DNA from: Sorex araneus
Taxonomy: Eukaryota; Chordata; Mammalia; Eulipotyphla; Soricidae
Reading direction: 5' to 3'
Length of the DNA: 64,000 bases
Assembly: GCF_027595985.1 (NCBI RefSeq)
Contig: NC_073306.1
Location: 160,840,651 to 160,904,650, forward strand
Positions 1 through 10,927 of the stretch are shown piece after piece. Under the pieces are notes generated by a model. It did no database searches, was not told the origin of the DNA, and was given only the letters and a program-made list of their open reading frames with translations. Position numbers and translations under genes: made by a program. Positions within the stretch are counted from its first letter, which is position 1, and each line of letters opens with the position of its first letter.

Positions 1-314
1 GAGCATAATCTTATCAGTGGCCAAGGGGGCCGATTGGCAGAAAGTGGGACAAGTGATTTCAAGTGTCCAGTGGTCTTGAGGACTTAACACAAAAGGTGCC
101 ACCTCCTGCTCCAATTCCAGTAAAGTTGAACGTTGCTATTAAAGTCAAGTAAAAGAATTACTCTATCAAGTGGTCCTAAATGTCCACCTCACTGATCTGT
201 TTTCAGATGTAAAGAATAGTGTCCATGCTTCTCCACTATTTCTGCTCCACTGAGGGAAGGAGGGGGGTTGCAGAAGGATCCAGCTCCGTGGCCCTCCGAA
301 GGAAGCCTTGTTAC

Positions 315-510
315 CTGGATAATGAGCTTCGTGAAGGGTTCGGTGATAACCTTCAGAAGGGCTGGGGCATCTTCTCCATTCTGGAAGTCGAAGGACTTTA
401 ACACAAAGTCAGTCAGGAGCTCCAGGTAATGCGTGGCGGCCTCCAGGGGCAAGAGCACTAATACGGTGAGCCAGTTGAAGAAGTCATGGACAGTGGCCCC
501 TGCAAAAGCC
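315..510 (-). CDS. SLC34A2: Left copy, exon 7
   Basis: The acceptor is cttctttag and the donor gtaaca. It encodes [20 protein letters not shown] and then [20 protein letters not shown], with [20 protein letters not shown] near the end. The conserved VHDFFNW motif is intact. This is the last exon before the left edge; 1-314 is intron with nothing else recognisable. Confidence 0.93.
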
Positions 511-3500
511 CTAAAGAAGGGAACCCCGCCCAGGTCAATAGGCTTGTGAGTCAACGAGCAAATGGGCACCATTCTAGACAGTGCTGTGCTATCAGCTGCC
601 AGGTGTCACCCCTGTGCATTGTGTGTATACCTCATCTTTGCCCTCACAGCCAAATCCATGGGTGCTAGTCAGAGTTCCTTGAACCAATGAGGATTCTCAG
701 TGCTGAAGCCGAGGGGCTCAGGGTTGACTGCACGGGCACTACCTATGGCCTGTCTCCCCCTGCGAGGCAAAGCCCTTCCCAGCTGAAGCAGCTCTTGGGC
801 CTCTTAGGGAAAGGCGGCTGGAGGTGTTACAGCTGTCCAGTGAGCTCAGGGAGATATTTGAGAGATTCCATCAGTCCTTCTTTGAATCATGCATATTGAA
901 GACTTATTAACAATGTGTGAATTCGTACGAAGCTCCACCAGTGAAGAGCTGACCAGTAGTCTTCATCCTCTTGTAAAGATGTTAAGACTGATAAGACTCG
1001 AGGCAGTCTGGAGCCAGAGCAATAGGATAGTGGATATGGTGCTTGCTTGGCACGCAGCCACCCCGGGTCCATTCCCTGGCATCTCATGTAGTCCCTTGAG
1101 CCTGCCAGGAATTATTACTAAGTGTAGTGCCAGGAGTAACACCTGAGCATCGCAGAGTGTGGCCCAAAAACAAAAAAAAAATTTTTTTTAAATGAGGTGA
1201 GGGGAATGTGAAGCAGTCCTCACAGGTGTTCCCAACAATCTACATGTATGCAGAAAGTTTCCTTGAATTCCATCCTACATGCCAATTAGGAAACATTGCA
1301 TTTCTTTTTTTCCTAAATAAAAATAAATTCCAGGGGGGCTGGAGCAATAGTACGCGGGTAGGGCGTTTGCCTTGCACAGCAGACCCGGGCTCGATTCCCA
1401 GCATCCCATATGGTCCCCTGAGCACCGCCAGGGGTGATTCCTGAGTGCAGAGCCAGGAGTAACCCCTGTGCATTGCCAAGTGTGACCCAAAAAGAAAAAA
1501 AAAATAAAAATAATAAATAAATAAATTCCAGTGCCAGAGTGATAGTACAGTGTGGAGGGTGCTTGCCTTGCATGTGGCTAACTGGGGTTTGATCCTCGCA
1601 TTCCATACAGCCCCCTGAGTACTACTAGGAGAAATTTCTGAATGCGGAGTCAGGAGTAACCCCTGAGCACCACCAGGGGTGGTCCCCAAGCCAAGATAGA
1701 AAAAATTTATAAAACAATAAAAGAATTTTTTAAGTGTAACTAGATGTCTAAAACAGTCAAATACAAATGGAAAATAAACAGAAAAAAGTAAGTTTAAAGT
1801 CACTAATAACAGAAAATAGTTAATTGCTTATTTTTAAAAGTTTTCACCTAGCATATTAACTAATATGTCAGAAAGAAACTTATTCTTCAGGAGAGGTCAC
1901 TAAAATACTTTTTTTTTTATAACACTAACCATGCAAAGTGAACAAAAATATTTCATTGTATTTGGAAAAATATCTTAGTTAAATGTGCTTGATACCGCAA
2001 ATTTTGTTCTAGAAATCTAAGGACATAGTCCAAACCATCAGAAAGAAAGAACTTCCGGGGCTGGAGCAATAGCACAGCGGGTAGGGCATTTGCCTTGCAC
2101 GCGGCCGACCCGGGTTCGATTCCCAGCATCCCATGTGGTCCCCTGAGCACCGCCAGGGGTGATTCCTGAGTGCAGAGCCAGGAGTAACCCCTGTGCATCG
2201 CCGGGTGTGACCCAAAAAGCAAAAAAACAAACAAAAAAAAAAACAAAAAAAAAAAGAAAGAAAGAACTTCCTTCCCAAGCATACCATGTGAGTGAAGTCA
2301 CTCAGTAGAGGGACAGACACAGAATGTGTCTTATGTGGGATAGAGGGAAACATAGTAAGGAAACAGCAAATGGCCAAAGACAAGGAACCTGAAAAATTCA
2401 GGTCAACAGAACTGAACTTACCCAGCAAGGGAGGTGAGGGGCAGGGGTGAGTGGGAGGGGACCCTGAAACAATGGTGAGGAGAAGCAAGCACTCTGCTGG
2501 AGGGTGTGGGGCTGGAACCTTGTATGCACAAAACCCTATCATTGACAGTATTTAAATCAAAATACCCAAAATTTAAAAAAAATTTTTTTTGGCTTTTTGG
2601 GCCACACCTGGCAATGCTCGGGTTACTCCTGGCTCTGCACTCAGGAATTCCTCCCAGAGGTGCTCAGGGGATCATATGGGATGCTGGGGACTGAACCCAG
2701 GTCAGCTGCATGTAAGGCAAATGCCCTCCCCATTGGACTATCACTTCAGCCCCTAAAATTAAAATTTTTTAAAAGTGTATTGGATGGCCAAAGGTATAGC
2801 ATAGCAGGTAGGGTGGCCAACCTGGGTTTGATTTCTGGCATCCCATCTTTGCCTGAGCATCATGAGGAGTGAACCCGAAGCTTAGTAACGCCAGGAGTAA
2901 GCCCTCACCGCTGTTGCATGTGGCTCCAAAACCAGTGGGGGGAAAGGTATATTACAGCATGAGGTAATTGTCTATCATTTGTCTATAAAGTAAAAAAAAA
3001 AAAAAAAGGCCATGCATTTAAAGATCTGAAATGGGATAACCTATATCAGTCGTGTCCTTAGGTGCAGGCTTCTTCAGAGATTGTGTATGTTTATGTTCAT
3101 ATATTTTCTACCTGGAGACAAAAATCAGTATCACCAAGAGAAGAACCTACAGTCTGAAACAAGAAACATGGATAGATCACAAGATTCATAATGCCCAGTT
3201 ACTGCTACAGGAATCGAATGGAGGAGCACAGAATGTTGAGCCCACCGTTCCTCAAAATCAATACGATGGGCTGTGGATTACTGTGAGAACCTCGTAGCGT
3301 TTCAGCAGGGAGTTGGGAGGTTTAGATCAGAGGTTCCGAGGGGCCTCTGCTGCCAATCACTGAAGGAGGAAGCTGATGTCCCCTGGACCTTGGCTATGAA
3401 TAGCGCCTGCGGGCCAAGCCCAGAGGCACAGGGAGGCTGGACACTGGTTACACTCCAACCAACTCTGGGTGAGCCCAGGGTGAGTAGAAAGAAGCCTGAG

Positions 3501-6500
3501 AGGCGTGCTGGCTGTTCACACTAAGCATTGTCACTGTCACTGTCATCCCGTTGCTCATCGATTTGTTCGAGCGGGCACCAGTGACGTCTCTCAATGTGAG
3601 ACTTATTGTTCCTGTTTTTGGCATATCCAATACGCACGGGTAGCTTGCCAGGCTCTGCCGTGTGGGCGAGATACTCTCGGTAGCTTGCCGGGCTCTCCAA
3701 GAGGGGCGGAGGAATCGACCACAGGTCGGCCGCATGAAAGGCGAACACCCTACCGCTGTGCTATCGCTCCAGCCCACACCAAGCATTAGGAGGGGAAAAG
3801 ATTCCCTGTCTACAACCACCCCATGCTCAGACCCCACAGCCATGCGGATGCACGGTTCGCCTTCTGTGGGCATGTGGGTGAGGACGGGGAAACAACCCGG
3901 TGGGGCCGCCCAGTGGAGGCGGTGGGAGCTGTCACTAACCGCCACGGGGCAGGACCCCTGTGCTGAGTGGCCTTGTTGGAGCCTCACGCCCCCGCAGGGC
4001 CTCCGGCTGGGGCTGCTCTGAGGGAGCCCAGCTCGGCACCTGGCCGCTCTCTGAGCTCTAACCTGTCCGGGAGAGGGTTCAAGCCTTAAACACAGCTCTG
4101 CAGCAGCCACTGTGACATCCCTGCAAGTGAAGCAAAAGGTGGGGCACAGCAAGAACCCACACAGCATCCTGGGTCCTTGGTCGTGGTGTCCCCCACCTCC
4201 ACCCCCCAGTGGGATTTTGTGGTGAGTATAAAATAACGAAAACAAGCATTGATTTAAGGAGAGGGAGGGGGCTTGGATCGAGAGTCCAGCGGGGAGGGCA
4301 TTTGCCTTGCATGTGGCCGACCCAGGTTTGATCCCCAACATCCCATATGGTTCCCTGAGCACCACCAGGAGTCATTCCTGAGTGCAGAGCCAGGAGCAAT
4401 CCCTGTGCAGCGCCAAGTGTGACCAAACCCTCCCCCCAAAAAAAGAAAAGGGGAGGGAGAAAGAAAGTACCCAACGGGGGATAAAGGAAGTGCTCAGTGA
4501 GGAAAAGAGGAAGTAGAGAAGAAAATCCCACCAGCATGGCACGTGGGGATCTGGTCGGGTGGATCTTGACACAGGTGGGCCTGACTTTGCTATGATAATA
4601 TAATGATTGCACAATGAGCTAGAGGTGTCAGCGGTCACCTAGGCCTGACCTAGGCTTGCTCCTGGGTTATAACAAAGGGAGAGATCGCTTAGGGGGGTCA
4701 TAAAACTCGGGTAAAGTCTTTACTACCCTAAATTAAGACAGTGCCTTGCTCGGAGCCTCGCTGCTGGGCAGTTCATTAACCTTGTACGCCCTTCTCCATC
4801 CTATCCCAAGCTCGCCCGAGCTCACACGAGCTCACACCTGTCGTATGCTCTCTGCCTATCTAACACCCACTGCTCTGCAGATCAGGGATTGAGCCTACTG
4901 GTCTGAGTGTGAACCCAGCCTCCAGCCTTCTTCCAGGAGCTGCAGCGGGCCCGGGAGAGCTCCCGTTGGCTAGAGGAAGGGGGATTCACAAGCTGGCCAA
5001 ACCCAAGGAGCTGGGCCGACCCGGACGGGTTCAGCACCTCTTACCTTCTGAACTCTTTGCGGTCCCCGGCCTGCATGAGCGCCACGATGGTGTTGGTGAT
5101 GGACGTGCCGATGTTGGCCCCCATGATGATGGGGATGGCGGCCCGCACGGTCAGCACTGGGGGGAGGGCAGGGGCCGCGTTAGGCGTGGAGGGAGCAGCC
5201 TGGCAGGTGGCCCCATGCAGGAGGGTCTCCTTATCTTGCAGCACTTGCTCATCTCGGAGGGGGGCTGCACCCCGCTGGGCTCTGATGAGCACGTGGGCTG
5301 ATGCCCATGGAACTGTGCCCAGGGACCCCCACAGTCCCAGCACGCAATTCCAGGGAATCCATGGACTGCACAAGACCCTTCTTTGAACCCATTTTAAATG
5401 CCTTTGTAATTTGTTTCTTCTCCACATGACAGATACTAGGCAGCTTAAAAGACAGCAGGAGGTGTTTAAGGACTCCCGTATTTATATTGGAAAAGTCTCA
5501 ACTAAGCCCAGAGCAATTATCAGGTAAATTCTAGTTTGGCACATCAGCTCCACAAGCTCATCAAAGTGCGACATCCTCATAATGTCTACGTTATGAAACA
5601 TGGAACACCAAAGTGTAATGTTCTTATAATGCTGCATTCCAAGAACCGACGAAGGGAATGGTGATCACTATCACAAAGAACAAGTGATATTTGAAATACA
5701 GCTACCACAAGGGAATAGTAGAATACTGTATTTCAATATAAATTCCGCATAGGTTAAATCACAAAGCCACATGGCTAGTAGTTGTTAGGGCAGAAAATTC
5801 AAAGTTGAGTCTGCAAGCATTAGGGTCCACTTTTAGACCAATGTCAGGGGGTTGAGAATAGGATATGGCCAGGAACCCCGTGCAATAGAGCCTGGCGTAG
5901 GATGTATCCCAAGTGCATCCTCGCAGATGCCAGTGGGCTATGAGAAACCTGGCACATGTCTGGGCTGCTGGGCCTGGACTCACGTGACGAGGCCACCATG
6001 CTGACGATGATGGATGTGGTGGTGCTGGAACTCTGGATCAGGGCGGTCACCAGCACTCCAATCACCATCCCAGCCACCGGGTTGGACATAATCGAGTTGT
6101 TGCTGAAGAACTGCCCAGCCACTTTTCCTGAAAAACAAACGCATGGCCCCGGCATTGGGGTGAGGGCAGATGTCTCAGCCAAGGCTGTGGGTATGTGTGT
6201 GTGGGGGGGGAGGAGGGAACCCTCAGCCATGCAGGGGGCAGGGGAAGGGAGCACCTTCCCTCTGCTCCTCTCCCAGCCCCCCAGCCCTCCCTGGGGCCAT
6301 GTCTCCAGCTCTGACCTCGCTCCCCCATCCCGCATGAATTCCTCTGGTCTGTTGGCACCAACTCTCCGCCCCCCTCCCCGCTGCTCCCCGCACCGCCCCG
6401 TGTCACTAAGCCATCCTCTAGCCCTCCCGATCCTGCACGGGGTCTCATGGATCCTCCTGGCTCCCCAGGCCCTTCGGATGGTCTCAGGGTGAGCCCCCAG

Positions 6501-7702
6501 CTCAGCAGATGGAGCCCCCAGGAGGAAAACGAATCACTCCTCCTCTGCCTTCCCCCCACCCACAGGCTCAGCCCAGTCACTTGAGAACTGGCCTCAAGTG
6601 GATCCTCCAGTGTGTGTGACCCAGGAGACAGGGCCCAGGGGTGGAGCTGAACAGCTGAGACAGGCAGGGGCAAAGGCTGCAGAGATGCCACCTACATCCA
6701 GGGGACCGGAAGTGGGACCGGAAGCTCACACTGTGCCATGGGCTCCTTCCTCCATCGCCAGGCCCAGGGACCCATCAAGTCAGACACCAGGAGTACAAAA
6801 GCGCATGGTCTCTGATCCTTCTAGACCAACACAAGCTCTGGGCCAGTCCCTGCTCCCGTCTGCAGGCACCTATGCCCTGTCTGAGCCCCTGACTGGTTTT
6901 CTCTTCTCTCACGGGGCAGAGATAATACAAATGACCGAGAGGGTCCAAGTCAGAAAGCTGCCGCTGGAGCTGGGTGTGTCAGACCCACAGCGGGGGACTC
7001 TTAGCCCTGAGCCCGCTGCCCCCTACCTCCGAGCAGCTGGAAGGCGCTGCTGAGGACGTCCAGGGAGCACACGAACAAGTAGAGAAACAGGAGGAGCGCG
7101 GTGAGCTTCCCGACCGCCTCCAGAACAGAGCAAAGCTTCCCTCTGGTGTCTTTCTCTGGAGGGAAAAGAGCGATTTTGGCAAAGAGCTCACAACACCCCT
7201 CCGCCAGAAATGGAAACTCCATGCACAAGGTGTGTAGGTGCCTCCGGGGCGGGTCAGCGGCACCCCTGCTTTGGTGGGGAGGGGAGAGGGGAGCCCACGG
7301 TGGCGGCACACGCAGCCCCGCACCCCACTCTCAGAGGCCCTCGCCCAGCACCCCAGGGCCTGTGTGTGTCCCCCGACACGCCTCCCCCATGTCTTCTGCA
7401 CTCGCCCGGGCCTCCGGGTCCTGGGGGTGGCACCCTGGGCTGCTGGGTGTCCAGGCCCCGCTGTGCCCAGCCCCTCCTAGCACAGGGGCACAGGGGTGCC
7501 CTCACACTCGCAGCCGCACTGCGCAGGTCCTGTCCTCCTCGTGCCCCTGGGCAGGGGCAGGAGCCAGGGTGGGCCGAGGGCCAGCCCTGAGTGGGCACCT
7601 TTGCTGGGAAAGAAAGAGCAGATGCCCCCTCTTCCCCCACCCGCGCTTGGCTGGCTCTCAGCCTTGCCCCAGGCTCCCAGCAGGGGTCTTGGAGCCTGGT
7701 GT

Positions 7703-7758
<56 letters not shown>

Positions 7759-8147
7759 GGGGGAGGTGCTGTGACACGGAGCCCAGGCCTGAGACCTGGG
7801 GTGACAGTGTCAGCCCCCTCTTACCTGACCACTTAGGCCCTGTGTCCTGCAGCGCGGGCAGGTCCCAGGGGTCTTCTGCGGGGTCCTCGATGAGCGCCAC
7901 TGTGGAGTGGGACGGCAGCAGGTCCCCCTTGGTGGCAGAGGCCCCGCTGTCACCTGGGCAAATGTGTGAAAGGGGCCGTGAGGGTGGGTGGGCTCCAAAG
8001 CGTCCCTCCCGGGAGCTCTGGGGGGGCGAGGGGACACTTACTTTTGTTGGGCTCCTTGCCTTTCTCGGTCACGGGGGGCTGGGGACCCCCTTCGATGTAC
8101 ATACCGGAGTTCGCCTGGGCATTCTGCAGCTCGGGCCGAACAGCCAT
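315..8147 (-). CDS. SLC34A2: SLC34A2 sodium/phosphate cotransporter, left-hand copy, 5' part (6 coding exons, truncated by window edge)
   Basis: Second copy of NaPi-IIb, transcribed leftwards. Coding exons in transcript order: 8147-8042, 7953-7825, 7155-7027, 6127-5984, 5156-5045, 510-315. They total 816 nt (272 codons) in one open frame, and each exon has the same length as its partner in the right-hand copy. The remaining six coding exons must lie beyond the left edge. The start is [11 protein letters not shown], against MAPWPEL in the other copy. QSSST, GANIGTS, QAGD and VHDFFNW are all intact, so the visible part looks like a normal transporter. Compared with human, the most deviant stretch is the first half of the exon at 7027-7155. 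Whether the unseen 3' half is intact cannot be judged here. Confidence 0.92.
1008..1190 (+). mobile_element. Degraded SOR SINE
   Basis: It is recognisable from gagccagagcaatagg through taacacctgagcatcgc and the A tail, with many substitutions. Confidence 0.7.
1336..1527 (+). mobile_element. SOR SINE
   Basis: It is full length with an A-rich AAAT tail. A more degraded copy in the same orientation follows directly (1531-1705), and another older one lies at about 1008-1190. Confidence 0.88.
1531..1705 (+). mobile_element. Degraded SOR SINE
   Basis: The body matches the family (tgccagagtgatagtacagt and on to taacccctgagcaccacc), but the tRNA part is eroded. Confidence 0.7.
2057..2255 (+). mobile_element. 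SOR SINE with 16 bp target-site duplication
   Basis: It is a full-length element with a tRNA-type B box (ggttcgattcc) and an A-rich tail. GAAAGAAAGAACTTCC lies at 2041-2056 and again at 2256-2271. Confidence 0.92.
2290..2580 (+). mobile_element. Degraded L1 3' fragment
   Basis: The G-rich 3' UTR type sequence (gtgagtgaagtcactcag, then gggaggtgaggggcaggg) resembles the other L1 ends in the window. Confidence 0.5.
2588..2752 (-). mobile_element. SOR SINE
   Basis: It starts from its T-rich side (tttttggctttttgggccac) and ends ggactatcacttcagcccc. A weaker plus copy follows at about 2786-2935. Confidence 0.85.
3524..3775 (-). mobile_element. Second-family SINE (tRNA head plus 'tagcttgccaggctct' body)
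   Basis: It ends in the same tRNA-like head as SOR (gctatcgctccagccc), but its body is different: paired tagcttgcc(a/g)ggctct units and a cactgtcactgtcat terminal run. Related copies lie at 37035-37290, 48000-48392 and 54404-54670. Confidence 0.8.
3895..4067. repeat. Inverted-duplication block B, left arm (intron 6)
   Basis: It pairs in reverse complement with 44813-44980, with long runs nearly identical (around the part reading ggaggcggtgggagctgtca). Confidence 0.75.
4268..4446 (+). mobile_element. SOR SINE
   Basis: It is full length with a short A-rich end; the first part of the head is shortened. Confidence 0.83.
5045..5156 (-). CDS. SLC34A2: Left copy, exon 6 (GANIGTS motif)
   Basis: The acceptor is ctccccccag and the donor gtaagagg. 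Its protein is identical to the right-hand exon 6, with one silent base change that I can see. Confidence 0.94.
5984..6127 (-). CDS. SLC34A2: Left copy, exon 5 (first QSSS motif)
   Basis: The acceptor is gtttttcag and the donor gtgagtcc. It encodes [20 protein letters not shown] and then [20 protein letters not shown], close to human throughout. The copy on the other arm differs strongly in the first half. Confidence 0.93.
7027..7155 (-). CDS. SLC34A2: Left copy, exon 4
   Basis: The acceptor is ttccctccag and the donor gtaggg. It encodes [20 protein letters not shown] and then [20 protein letters not shown]. The first half diverges from human and from the other copy; the second half is nearly identical to the other copy at base level. 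This half-and-half pattern is worth noting. Confidence 0.91.
7700..7757. repeat. (GT)n in intron 3 of left copy
   Basis: It is homologous in position to the (AC)n(ACGC)n run of the right copy at 41528-41602. Confidence 0.95.
7825..7953 (-). CDS. SLC34A2: Left copy, exon 3
   Basis: The acceptor is tttgcccag and the donor gtaaga. It encodes [20 protein letters not shown] and then [20 protein letters not shown], differing from the other copy by two residues (A for P, P for L). Confidence 0.92.
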
Positions 8148-8150
8148 GGT
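8042..8150 (-). CDS. SLC34A2: Left copy, exon 2 (ATG exon)
   Basis: The minus-strand acceptor ccacccacag is followed by acc and the ATG at 8147-8145; the donor is gtaagtg. It encodes [20 protein letters not shown] and on to EPNK. It has the same 109 bp length and splice phases as its partner, and differs at a handful of residues. Confidence 0.92.
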
Positions 8151-8786
8151 CTGTGGGTGGAAGCAAGGGTCAGGAGGCAGGGGGGAGAGGCGACACCCGC
8201 AGTCAGGGCGGGAGGAGCCGGGGCTGGGGTGAGGAGATGCCAGTTGTGGGGTGATGAGGGGCACTGGTGTTAGTCCTTGCTGCATCTGATCCCTTCACAT
8301 GGACACACCAGCGTGGAGCAGCGTAGACGGTCTCCCCCTACCTCTGCTGGGCGTTGGGACCCGGTCGTGCACCGGCTCTTACAACCCGGTGATGACACCC
8401 AGGCAGGAAGCTTGCTCAGGCTCAGCCGAGCCCACCCCGTGCAGGGGCCCATGCTGGGCAGCCCAGCCCGCAGCAGGTAGGCTGCCGGGTCCTGCCCAGG
8501 CTGTGCGCACAGAGGCCGGGCTGCAGGCCCTGGGCTGGCGGGAGAGGCAGTGCTGAGCTGGAGGAGCAGCGGGCGGCTGCATCCTGGTGGCAGCTGGGCT
8601 GGACCCTGCCTCCCGGGCGGAGCTGTGGACACCAGCAGAGTCCTTGGAGCCTTTGGGCCCCTCCTCAGACCTGACCTAGCTATCCCCAAAGGCCAAGGTG
8701 GTGACGGAAGGGGGAATGGGTGCAGAAAGCAGGGCAAGGGCTGGCTGGTTTCACCGTGAGGCACGATAAGGATTTATACATTTATT

Positions 8787-8952
8787 TTTGGCTCAGAGGC
8801 AAACCCTGTGATGCTTGGGGCTGACTCCAGGCTCTGCACTCAGGAATCATTCCAAGAGGTACTCAGGGGACCATATGGGCTGCTGGGAATTGAACCTCGG
8901 TATCCATGTGCAAGGCCAGCACCTACCTGCTATATTACTGCCACCGACTCCA
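8787..8952 (-). mobile_element. SOR SINE, diverged
   Basis: The body reads ttggctcagaggcaaaccct and on to gaattgaacctcggtatcca in reverse orientation. It lies in intron 1 of the left copy. Confidence 0.7.
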
Positions 8953-9739
8953 CCATGACAATTTAAATAGACATCTGCCATGGGCTTTTCCAGTCCTGTT
9001 CACTGTCAATAAGTTTGCTCATAATACATTTCAATCGGTATTTGGCATTCTAACATAATTCTTGTCGTTTAAGTGTAACTAAATCAAGTACTGCTATATT
9101 TGGGAGTTAGTAGAGTAGGCTGTAAATCTTAGAGGTGCTCCTCTTTTTTTCTTCCTCTGTCCTCTAGAGTTTTTGTTCACTGAAGTCAAGTGATCCACTG
9201 GGTTGTCCTACTCCCAATGTTGATCTTGCCACCTGCCCCTGGGTGGGGGTGGAGGGTGAGGAATGCAAGAGTGAAGAAGGAAAGAGAATGCAAGAGGTTT
9301 AGTAAGGGGTTTTAGGCATGTGTCTGACCTGCATTGACCTCACGTCTAACCCTAGTACGGCATAGGGTCTCCTGAGTGACCCCTGAGCAGTCAGGAGAAG
9401 CCCTTGATTCCTGCCAGGTGGCCTCCACACCCAACCAAGCACCCCCCACCCCACCCCCAACTAAGTTTAATGCAAATCCCTATTTCTAGAAGCAGTTTTC
9501 TTAATGAACAGAATTCGGACTATTTTCTTATCAGTCATGGATCTAAGCGCACCAACCATCAATCTGTCCTACCCCTAAGAATTTGTCTCCCGGAGACTGT
9601 AGATCAGGGTGGGACTGGAAGGGACAATCTGTTTAACACCCAGACCTCCAGCCAGGCCTGACCTTCGGAGATGTTATCAGTTGGCTATTGTGGGTTAGTT
9701 TGCTCCCAGGGTTCCTAACACACTCGTGAATCTGAACAA

Positions 9740-10180
9740 TGGGGGCTCCAGTGAGGCACATTTTCCAAATACTCAACAAGGAACCGATTCAGGAACCGCC
9801 CACCCAGGAGAGCAGGAGAGAGCCGAGAAGGGAAGCCCCATGCTCAGAGCTGACACATGCATCTCTGATGGCTCAGGGCGGGGAGAGGCAGCTTCAGGTG
9901 ACGGATTCCACAAACAGAGGATGCTGCCTCCTTTCCTGACTCTGAGCCCTCATCAGTGCCCCCCCGCACTCAGCACCCAGGGCACATCCTGTAAGCCATG
10001 CCCTCAACCCCCACTGTCCCCCTCTGCCTTGCATCCCCAGGAAGCCACACAAACCTCGATTTTCAGCACTGGACAGTCCTACTCCCCCTCTCTGGAGACA
10101 CTGAGGCACAGGGGCTCACAGAGTCCTCCCTGAGGTCGCTGAGCCAATGAGGAAGCAACGAAAGGGACCAGCCTTCCTGC
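9740..10180. repeat. Inverted-duplication block G, left arm (intron 1)
   Basis: The part at about 9740-10075 pairs with 37470-37790, and 10079-10180 with 36185-36275, all in reverse complement. In the right arm the two parts are separated by inserted SINEs and an L1 fragment. Both lie in intron 1 of their copy. Confidence 0.7.
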
Positions 10181-10264
10181 TCCCTCCCTCCACCCCATGC
10201 TTTCCGCACCAGCACCCCATAACCATAGATCACCTGCAAGTTTAAAACCCAAAGTGTGGTGATA

Positions 10265-10451
10265 TGAGCTGGAGCAATAGCACAGCGGGTAGGGCATTTG
10301 CCTTGCATGCGGCCAACCCTGGTTTGATTCCCAGCATTCCATATGGTCCCCTGAGCACCGCCAGGAATAATTCCTGAGCACAGAGCCAGGAGTAACCCCT
10401 GTCCTGGGTATGACCCAAAAAGCAAGATAAAAAAAAAAATCGAAAAACAAA
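10265..10451 (+). mobile_element. SOR SINE with perfect 20 bp target-site duplication
   Basis: It is full length. AAACCCAAAGTGTGGTGATA at 10245-10264 repeats without change at 10452-10471, a mark of recent insertion into intron 1 of the left copy. Confidence 0.93.
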
Positions 10452-10525
10452 AAACCCAAAGTGTGGTGATAGCTGGAAGAGTCATACCAATATCAGTAGT
10501 AGGAACAGAAGAAAAACCTGAAAAC

Positions 10526-10705
10526 CTGGGGGAGCCGGAGGGAGAGTCCAGCAGGAAAGCACTTGCCCTGCATGGGGCCAACAGGGATTAGATCTGCTGC
10601 ATCCCATTTGGTCCCTCGAGCCCAGCCAGGTGTGATCCCTAAGCTCAGAGCCTGGAGTAAGAAACGGTGAGCACAGCTAAGTGTGGCCCAATTACCAATA
10701 AATAA
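10526..10705 (+). mobile_element. SOR SINE, diverged
   Basis: The head reads gggagccggagggagagtcc and the body ends taagtgtggcccaattacca; AAAT-type tail. Confidence 0.72.
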
Positions 10706-10876
10706 ATAACAGGAGGAAAGAAGGAGACGTCTGAAAACTGGGGAGGAGTTGCTCCTTCTTCTCCGGGTTGCCCTTCCCAGCTCCATGGAGGGCAGCCTGG
10801 AAGGACTCGGGGAACCCAGGCTCTCAGCAGAGTTCCTGGAGAGAAGGAGCAGAACCAGGCGGGGAGAGGTACTCAC

Positions 10877-10904
10877 CGTGCACTGGGCGCAGGCAGGTCA
10901 CGGA
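10877..10904 (-). other. SLC34A2: Non-coding first exon of left-hand SLC34A2 copy
   Basis: Read on the minus strand, the sequence ends in gtgcacg followed by the donor gtgagtacct, the same donor as in the other copy. The 5' boundary is set about 25 bases downstream of the TATA box and is approximate. The intron that follows is 2.7 kb. Confidence 0.6.
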
Positions 10905-10927
10905 CAGAAGGTGTGAGCTGGGCTCTG

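Larger units (their letters stand above)
511..5044 (-). other. Left copy, intron 6 (4.5 kb)
   Basis: The intron holds several SOR SINEs, an L1 3' fragment (about 2290-2550) and a minus-oriented second-family SINE at 3524-3775. Positions 3895-4067 match, in reverse complement, 44813-44980 in intron 6 of the other copy. In 3000-3500 and 4620-4900 I see no gene or familiar repeat. Confidence 0.6.

Noticed and set aside
1240..2542. Recurrent short frames containing 'GYSWLCTQE' and '[13 protein letters not shown]'
   Set aside because: They are reverse translations of SOR SINEs and recur wherever the SINE occurs, on either strand.
3448..4365. Minus-strand open frame of 305 codons in intron 6 of the left copy
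   Set aside because: It crosses two SINEs and an intronic block shared by both arms. It shows no splice context or family match.
7101..8273. Long plus-strand open frame of 390 codons
   Set aside because: It lies antisense across exons 2-4 of the left SLC34A2 copy and through a (GT)n run that is read as alternating Val and Cys. GC-rich antisense frames of this kind are by-products.
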